DNA of 10,557 nt. It comes from SOIA01 sp050116035 (GTDB lineage Bacteria > Acidobacteriota > Aminicenantia > Aminicenantales > Aminicenantaceae). The first letter of the stretch is position 1, and each line of letters begins with the position of its first letter. Positions 5,669-10,557 of this stretch are shown one piece after another. The stretch spans positions 1-10,557 of the forward strand of contig JASFPJ010000095.1 in the NCBI GenBank assembly GCA_050116035.1, written 5' to 3'. Position numbers and translations under genes: made by a program. The notes beneath the pieces were generated by a model that worked only from the letters and a program-made list of their open reading frames with translations, did no database searches and was not told where the DNA came from.

Positions 5669-6417
5669 TAATGATTCGAGTCGTTGACCTTCACAAGTCT
5701 TTTGGTGACAATAAAGTCCTGCAAGGAGTGAACTTGCGGCTTAGAAAAAAGGAGACTCTCGTCATCATCGGTCAGAGCGGGTGCGGGAAGAGCGTCCTTC
5801 TCAAGCATATCATGGGACTTCTCAAGCCCGACAAAGGAAAGGTTTACGTGGATGGAGTGGATATCACTGTCCTCGATGACGATGAGCTCCACAAGATCAC
5901 CCGAAAATTCGGCATGCTGTTTCAAGGAACCGCCCTTTTTGACTCCCTGACAGTCGGTCAGAATGTCAGCTTTGGCCTGGAAAGATACACGGATTACTCG
6001 AAGGAAAAGATCAAAGAAATGGTGAGGGAAAACCTGGCCAAGGTTGGATTGAGGGGAATAGAACATCTCATGCCGTTCGAACTCAGCGGAGGCATGAGAA
6101 AGAGAGTCGGCCTCGCTCGGGCCATCGCATACAATCCGGATATCATACTTTATGATGAGCCCTCCACAGGGATTGATCCCATACGGGCCGATGCCATCAA
6201 TGATTTGATCATCAGGATGAAAAAGGATATGGACGCGAGCGAGCTCATTATTACACATGATATGGTCAGCGCATACAAGGTTGCAGACAGGATCGGCATG
6301 CTCTATGAAGGAAAAATTATTGAGATGGGAACCCCTGAAGAGATCAGGAGTTCGAAAAATCCAGTTGTCCAGCAATTCATTCACGGAAGTGCCGAGGGGC
6401 CTATTGAAAATTGGTGA
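5665..6417 (+). CDS. mlaF: MlaF-type ABC transporter ATPase
   Basis: This cytoplasmic ATPase powers the MlaE permease. All ABC motifs are present: Walker A GQSGCGKS (36-43), Q-loop Gln87 in MLFQGTALFDSL, signature LSGGM (140-144) in LSGGMRKRVGLARA, Walker B IILYDEPSTGID (Asp164, Glu165) and the switch His198 in IITHDM. FQGTALFDSL is typical of the MlaF/Ttg2A branch. The 250-residue length is normal. The ATG at 5665 overlaps the mlaE stop by four bases with no Shine-Dalgarno before it, so translation is probably coupled; a second in-frame ATG at 5671 is possible. A gap of about 55 bases follows before mlaD. Confidence 0.95.
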   Translation: MIMIRVVDLHKSFGDNKVLQGVNLRLRKKETLVIIGQSGCGKSVLLKHIMGLLKPDKGKVYVDGVDITVLDDDELHKITRKFGMLFQGTALFDSLTVGQNVSFGLERYTDYSKEKIKEMVRENLAKVGLRGIEHLMPFELSGGMRKRVGLARAIAYNPDIILYDEPSTGIDPIRADAINDLIIRMKKDMDASELIITHDMVSAYKVADRIGMLYEGKIIEMGTPEEIRSSKNPVVQQFIHGSAEGPIENW

Positions 6418-6473
6418 GAAAAGATGGTAAAAAGGTGAAGACGCAGGAATTTCTCTCTGAATAAGGGAGCATG

Positions 6474-7784
6474 ATGAAACGAGAAATAAAAATCGGGATA
6501 TTCGTTACGATCGCATTGCTTATAGTCGCCACCTTTATATTTATTGTGGGAGACTTGGGCGTGTTGTTCCGGAAGCCCGGTTATTCCATCTTTGTGATGT
6601 ATGAAACTGCGACTGGGCTCGAGAAAAGAGCCGTGGTGAGGATGGCCGGAGTGAAAGTGGGATACGTGAAGGATATCAAACTTAAGGGAAGAAAAGCTGA
6701 GGTGGAGTTAATCATCAACTTCGGAATCCCGATTCCAGTGGGGTCGGAAGCCACCATGGCTTCAATCGGGCTTTTGGGAGAAAAACACATTGAAATATTG
6801 CCCGGCGAAGAGGAAGAATTCGTGAAGGCGGGAGATACGATATCCGGTGTCCCCCCCGTGAGTTTTGACCAGATGGGGACGACTCTGCTGGCCATTGGGG
6901 ACGAGTTTAAAGGAATCGCTCAAATCATCAGTGAGATGATCGGGGGGGAGGAGTCGAAGAATAATTTCCGGGATACTCTCGAGAACCTGGCGTTGTTTTC
7001 TGAAGAATTGAATGAGTTCTTACGCACAAACAAAGAGGAAGTTCAGAAAGGGCTCCAGAGCTCTCAGCAAGCTGTCCAGACATTTGAGCAGAACGTGGAG
7101 CAGGTCTCCACGAATCTGGATGAGTTGATCTCTGTTCTTAAAGAAGCAGTTGAAGAGAGTCGCGAAGACATCAAGATAAACATGGAAAGTATAAAGGAAT
7201 TGATTAAAAGCATTGAAAAATCTCTAAAACTTTTAAACGAGTCTTTGGAGAAGATCAACAAAGGAGAAGGAACACTCGGGAAGCTTATTCACCAGCCTGA
7301 TTTATACGAGAGAGCAGAAGGTGCAATGGATGATCTGGAAAACATCATTAACCCGATTTCAGAATTGAAGCTCATTGGCGGGCTCAGTGCAGAGTATTAT
7401 GCGGATAGTGATTCGCTGAAAGGGTATTTTACGCTCGAGATATGGCCCGAAGATGACAAGTTTGTATTGAGTCAGATTGTGTATGATCCCTGGACAGAAA
7501 AGCTTTTGTTTTCCGCTCAAGGAGGATTGCGGTGGGGAAATTTTGCTCCGAGGCTCGGGATTATGGAATCGAAAATAGGGGCGGGGATTGATTATTACAC
7601 GCTAAAGGATAGGTTGAGATTCAGCCTGGAAGGTCTCGATTTCTACAGGAATCAGTCCCCCCAGGTCAGGTTTCGCGCAAGATATTCCCCTTTTAAATAT
7701 TTCCAGCTTCTTCTCGGGCTCGATGATTTCACCCTTGCTTTAAACAGAGAAGTGTTTTTCGGCATTGAATTTGGATTCAAATGA
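6474..7784 (+). CDS. mlaD: MlaD-type MCE protein with helical stalk and predicted C-terminal outer-membrane barrel
   Basis: An MCE-family lipid-transport protein, 436 residues against about 180 in E. coli MlaD. In order: a membrane anchor (about 6-26, IGIFVTIALLIVATFIFIVG), one MCE domain (about 37-113, with TGLEKRAVVRMAGVKVGYV and SIGLLGEKHIEILPG), a long helical, coiled-coil-like stretch (about 130-275) ending in the GEGTLGKLIHQPDLYE motif common in long MCE proteins, and from about 300 a beta-rich region of roughly ten alternating strands rich in Tyr, Phe, Trp and Gly, ending EFGFK. The last part looks like a small outer-membrane barrel. Similar MCE-helix-barrel MlaD proteins are reported from Veillonella and other diderms as a trans-envelope bridge. 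ATG 6474 is preferred over ATG 6471 because GGGAG at 6465-6469 is too close to the latter. Its stop overlaps radA. Confidence 0.9.
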   Translation: MKREIKIGIFVTIALLIVATFIFIVGDLGVLFRKPGYSIFVMYETATGLEKRAVVRMAGVKVGYVKDIKLKGRKAEVELIINFGIPIPVGSEATMASIGLLGEKHIEILPGEEEEFVKAGDTISGVPPVSFDQMGTTLLAIGDEFKGIAQIISEMIGGEESKNNFRDTLENLALFSEELNEFLRTNKEEVQKGLQSSQQAVQTFEQNVEQVSTNLDELISVLKEAVEESREDIKINMESIKELIKSIEKSLKLLNESLEKINKGEGTLGKLIHQPDLYERAEGAMDDLENIINPISELKLIGGLSAEYYADSDSLKGYFTLEIWPEDDKFVLSQIVYDPWTEKLLFSAQGGLRWGNFAPRLGIMESKIGAGIDYYTLKDRLRFSLEGLDFYRNQSPQVRFRARYSPFKYFQLLLGLDDFTLALNREVFFGIEFGFK

Positions 7785-9136
7785 AAGTCAAGACAGTATT
7801 CATCTGCCAGAATTGCGGTTCCCATTCGCCGAAATGGATGGGGAGATGCCCGGGCTGCGGGGAATGGAACACGCTGATCGAGGAGGTGGAAGAAGAAGCT
7901 CCGGAAGAATTTTCTTTCCCCCCTTCTGACCCTGTCCTCTACAAAGATATCAAAGAAGCCAAAAAAGAAAGAATCGCAACCAGCATCGAGGAACTGAACC
8001 CCGTATTCGGAGGAGGCGTCGTATTGGGCTCGCTGGTCTTAATCGGCGGAGAGCCCGGAATCGGCAAATCAACCCTTCTGCTTCAGATGAGCCGGGACTT
8101 TGCGCTTCAGGGAGAGAAGGTTTTGTATGTCTCTGGAGAAGAATCTCTGGAGCAGATCAAAATTCGAGGGGAGAGACTTGGCCTTCGAAACGGAGACCTG
8201 TATCTTTTGGCAGAAACCAACCTTGAACGTATCATTTCCCATGCCGACAAGCTTGCTCCTCAAGTTCTCGTGCTGGATTCTGTCCAGACTGTATTTTCTT
8301 CAAAACTTTCTTCGAGTCCTGGCACGATCAGTCAAGTCCGAGAAGTGGCCAATCAGATTTTTCGGTTTGCCAAAAAAAGCCAGATTTCCTCTTTTTTAAT
8401 CGGGCACATCACGAAAGAGGGGTCACTCGCGGGCCCCAAGTCTCTTGAGCACATGGTGGATGTGGTCCTGTATTTCGAGGGAGAGCGGGACCACAGTCAT
8501 CGGGTGCTCAGAGCCTTGAAAAACAGATTTGGGCCTGTCTCGGAACTGGCTCTGTTTGAGATGGGAACCCAGGGGCTCCAGGCGATTTCCAATCCCTCTG
8601 CGTTCTTCCTGAAGGAAAGACCGACGGAGGAGGCGGGGAGTGTTGTGGTCAGCACAATCAAGGGCTCCCGTCCCTTGCTGGCAGAGATCCAGGCCCTGGT
8701 CTCGTCAACCTTGTTCTCGGGGAATCCGCGGAGGATGACTATCGGGCTTGATCATTTTCGTGTGGCCATGCTGTTGGCTATTGTCGAAAAAAAGTTGGGA
8801 TTCAGTTTTGCCGGAGAAGATGTCTATATCAATGTGGCTGGAGGGTTGACTCTAGATGAGCCCGCCGCAGATCTGGGAGTGGTCGCCGCAGTGGTCTCCT
8901 GTTTGAAGAATAAAGCGATCCCTCCCGATGTCATAGTTTTTGGTGAAGTCGGGCTGAGCGGGGAAATTCGCTCCATCAGCCAACCCCTTTCTCGTGTGAA
9001 GGAAGCCAGCTCCCTCGGTTTTAAAACGGTCATTATGCCCCAGGGGAACCTCTCTCATTTAGAGAAGGAGAATATTCCAGAGATAAACCTCCAGGGGGCT
9101 CAAAATATCAAACAAGCATTGGGATTCATATTGTGA
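7781..9136 (+). CDS. radA: DNA repair protein RadA (Sms)
   Basis: RadA is a RecA-like ATPase that drives branch migration during homologous recombination and helps process recombination intermediates. The 451 residues are normal. Residues 1-30 hold a zinc finger (Cys9, Cys12, Cys23, Cys26 in FICQNCGS and GRCPGCGEWN). The RecA core follows, with Walker A GGEPGIGKST (89-98, Lys96), VLYVSGEES, Walker B VLVLDSVQT, and the RadA-specific KNRFG at 247-251. From about 280 to the end is the Lon-protease-like domain (GNPRRMTIGLDHFRVAMLLA, then VYINVAGGLTLDEPAADLGV, then GEVGLSGEIR). The ATG at 7781 overlaps the mlaD stop by four bases, placing it in one transcript with the mla genes; that link is probably housekeeping rather than functional. 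Confidence 0.97.
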   Translation: MKVKTVFICQNCGSHSPKWMGRCPGCGEWNTLIEEVEEEAPEEFSFPPSDPVLYKDIKEAKKERIATSIEELNPVFGGGVVLGSLVLIGGEPGIGKSTLLLQMSRDFALQGEKVLYVSGEESLEQIKIRGERLGLRNGDLYLLAETNLERIISHADKLAPQVLVLDSVQTVFSSKLSSSPGTISQVREVANQIFRFAKKSQISSFLIGHITKEGSLAGPKSLEHMVDVVLYFEGERDHSHRVLRALKNRFGPVSELALFEMGTQGLQAISNPSAFFLKERPTEEAGSVVVSTIKGSRPLLAEIQALVSSTLFSGNPRRMTIGLDHFRVAMLLAIVEKKLGFSFAGEDVYINVAGGLTLDEPAADLGVVAAVVSCLKNKAIPPDVIVFGEVGLSGEIRSISQPLSRVKEASSLGFKTVIMPQGNLSHLEKENIPEINLQGAQNIKQALGFIL

Positions 9137-9146
9137 GGATTTTTTC

Positions 9147-10136
9147 ATGGCTATTTTTATCTTTCGCTTTATTGTTATTGCATTCATAACTTTGGCGGGA
9201 TATTTTTTCCCTCCTTTTCATCTCGACCCGTATGTCGGAGCCGGGATAGGTTTTGTTCTGAGTGTGATTATCGTCTATCTGGAAACACGGATTCGAAAGA
9301 GTCAATTCAAGATTATCTGGAGTTCAACAATCGGGACACTTGCGGGAGTCCTTTTAGGCTGGGCTCTCGGCTCTATCTATCAGACGGTTGCGGGCGACAG
9401 CTCTACGTCAATCTTCATCAGGATATTTTTCCTCCTCATCATGCCTTACATCGGTTTTTTGGTCGGGACGCGCAAATTCGAGTGGCTCGAGCCTCCCTAC
9501 CTGTTGCAGTTTTTCAAAGAGAAGAGCCCGAGCAGCGACTATAAGGTTCTTGACACGAGTGCGATTATTGATGGACGAATCGCGGACATATGTGATACGT
9601 CATTCATCGGAGGAACCCTGGTGATCCCTCAGTTTGTTCTCAAGGAGCTTCAGCTTGTTGCGGACTCTCCGGATGGAATCAAGAGACAAAGGGGAAGGAG
9701 AGGGCTAGAGGTTTTAGACCATCTCCAGAAATCGTCCCAGGTGTCCACCATGATTTCTGAGATTGATTTTCCTGAGGTTAAAGATGTGGACTCCAAGCTC
9801 ATCGAATTGGCCAAGCACATGGATTCGAAAATCATCACCAATGATTTTAACCTCAACAAGGTCGCCCAGCTTCAAGGGGTTTCTGTGCTGAACATCAACG
9901 AACTCGCGAATGCTTTAAAACCTGTTGTTTTGCCCGGGGAGGCGTTGAAAGTATTCATCTTGAAAGAAGGGAAAGAAAAAGATCAAGGAGTCGCCTACCT
10001 GGATGACGGTACCATGGTTGTCGTGGATAATTCGAGGAAGATGATCGGACAGAATATCGAGATCACCGTTACATCTGTTCTCCAGACGACTGTCGGGAAG
10101 ATGATATTCGGGCGTTACAACGAAGTCTCTCAATGA
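9147..10136 (+). CDS. Membrane-anchored PIN/TRAM domain protein (YacL-like)
   Basis: A 329-residue protein of the PIN/TRAM family, best known from B. subtilis YacL. Four membrane segments fill residues 1-110 (FIVIAFITLAGYFF, IGFVLSVIIVYL, TIGTLAGVLLGWALG and IFFLLIMPYIGFLVG). The cytoplasmic PIN domain runs about 132-245, with acidic residues Asp136 and Asp142 in LDTSAIIDGR, Glu167 in VLKELQ, Asp215 in DVDSKLIELA and Asp233 in IITNDFNLNKVA, the set expected of a metal-dependent nuclease. The TRAM domain, a probable RNA-binding fold, covers about 268-325 (GVAYLDDGTMVVVDN, then IGQNIEITVTSVLQT). RNA as substrate is inferred from the fold; the role is not settled. GAGG at 9135-9138 precedes ATG 9147. 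It sits between radA and ispD, as in Firmicutes. Confidence 0.93.
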   Translation: MAIFIFRFIVIAFITLAGYFFPPFHLDPYVGAGIGFVLSVIIVYLETRIRKSQFKIIWSSTIGTLAGVLLGWALGSIYQTVAGDSSTSIFIRIFFLLIMPYIGFLVGTRKFEWLEPPYLLQFFKEKSPSSDYKVLDTSAIIDGRIADICDTSFIGGTLVIPQFVLKELQLVADSPDGIKRQRGRRGLEVLDHLQKSSQVSTMISEIDFPEVKDVDSKLIELAKHMDSKIITNDFNLNKVAQLQGVSVLNINELANALKPVVLPGEALKVFILKEGKEKDQGVAYLDDGTMVVVDNSRKMIGQNIEITVTSVLQTTVGKMIFGRYNEVSQ

Positions 10137-10557
10137 AAAGAGTTTCTGTGATTGTTGTCGCAGCCGGAGAGGGGAAGCGCTTTGGGAGTGCCAAGCCGTA
10201 CGCGCTTCTCAAGGGGAAACCGATTCTTGAATGGTCTTTGGAGGCATTCGAGGCCCATGAAGACGTGTCCGAAGTGATTCTTGTGCTCAGGGATGATTCC
10301 AGGAAGAAAGACTATTCCGAACAGTACACAAAAATTGTCTCTGTGGCTAAAGGCGGAGAAAAAAGACAGGATTCGGTCCTATCGGGATTCCGCCAGATTG
10401 ACCCAACTAGGGCAGAGATAGTTTTGGTCCATGATGGTGTGAGACCTTTGGTCAGCCGTGAATTGATTGATCGGATCATAGCGGCCGTTCAGGAGAAAGA
10501 GGCGGTGGTTCCAGCGGTGCCACTCAAAGATACAGTGAAACGAGTCGATGGACAGGA
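10133..10557 (+). CDS. ispD: 2-C-methyl-D-erythritol 4-phosphate cytidylyltransferase, 5' part
   Basis: IspD adds CMP to 2-C-methyl-D-erythritol 4-phosphate in the MEP route to isoprenoids. The first 141 residues are in the window and the gene runs off the end. Visible are the nucleotide-binding start VSVIVVAAGEGKRFGSAKPY, the substrate segment VAKGGEKRQDSVLSGF, EIVLVHDGVRPLVS and VPAVPLKDTVKRVD, all characteristic of IspD. The usual Pro-Lys-Gln after the glycine-rich loop reads Ala-Lys-Pro, and the loop is about two residues shorter, but the key Lys (21) and Arg (16) are kept. The start ATG overlaps the stop of the PIN/TRAM gene by four bases. A TarI-like ribitol-phosphate cytidylyltransferase is the main alternative but less likely here. 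Confidence 0.9.
   Translation, partial: MKRVSVIVVAAGEGKRFGSAKPYALLKGKPILEWSLEAFEAHEDVSEVILVLRDDSRKKDYSEQYTKIVSVAKGGEKRQDSVLSGFRQIDPTRAEIVLVHDGVRPLVSRELIDRIIAAVQEKEAVVPAVPLKDTVKRVDGQ

Noticed and set aside
5437..6384. 315-codon minus-strand open frame opposite mlaE and mlaF
   Set aside because: The + strand here has complete, motif-perfect permease and ATPase genes; the antisense frame has no recognisable domain.
9388..9624. Ser/Arg-rich + strand frame inside the PIN/TRAM gene
   Set aside because: Alternative frame of a gene whose membrane segments and PIN motifs are continuous in the main frame.
1..10557. Mobile element, CRISPR array, phage or defence system
   Set aside because: No transposase, integrase, regularly spaced direct repeats, terminal inverted repeats or defence-gene domains were seen; all genes are housekeeping or envelope genes in a conserved-looking order.

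Overview
The window looks like core chromosome of an uncultured or little-studied diderm (two-membrane) bacterium of moderate G+C. All genes lie on the + strand, tightly packed, often with 4-base ATGA stop/start overlaps. The order prs-rplY-pth-rpsF-rpsR-rplI-dnaB, then an Mla-type lipid transporter, then radA, a PIN/TRAM protein and ispD, together with an MlaD that carries its own predicted outer-membrane barrel, would fit an Acidobacteriota/Aminicenantes-like lineage. That placement is inference from gene order and protein style only; no rRNA marker is present.

Region 1 (1-3431), translation and nucleotide supply: the 3' end of prs (PRPP synthetase), rplY (bL25, CTC type), pth (peptidyl-tRNA hydrolase, TTG start), rpsF (bS6), rpsR (bS18, zinc-type) and rplI (bL9). 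The striking feature is that three of the four ribosomal proteins (bL25, bS6, bL9) carry long Lys/Glu-rich C-terminal extensions of about 59, 125 and 145 residues, encoded by nearly pure purine tracts on the + strand. Small hairpins lie before rpsF and between rplI and dnaB; neither has the U-tract of an intrinsic terminator.

Region 2 (3522-4877): dnaB, the replicative helicase, complete and intein-free, in its common place after rplI.

Region 3 (4880-7784): mlaE-mlaF-mlaD, an ABC permease, its ATPase and an MCE-domain protein, with no mlaC, mlaB or mlaA beside them. MlaD is long: membrane anchor, MCE domain, long helical stretch, then a beta-rich C-terminus resembling a small outer-membrane barrel. 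This architecture suggests a one-protein bridge across the envelope for phospholipid transport, so the periplasmic shuttle MlaC and the outer-membrane MlaA may not be needed.

Region 4 (7781-10557): radA (recombination branch migration), a membrane PIN/TRAM protein (YacL-like) and the 5' part of ispD (isoprenoid MEP pathway). The order radA-PIN/TRAM-ispD is also known from Firmicutes. No tRNA, rRNA, CRISPR array, insertion sequence or clear intrinsic terminator was seen. No intergenic stretch exceeds about 90 bases.
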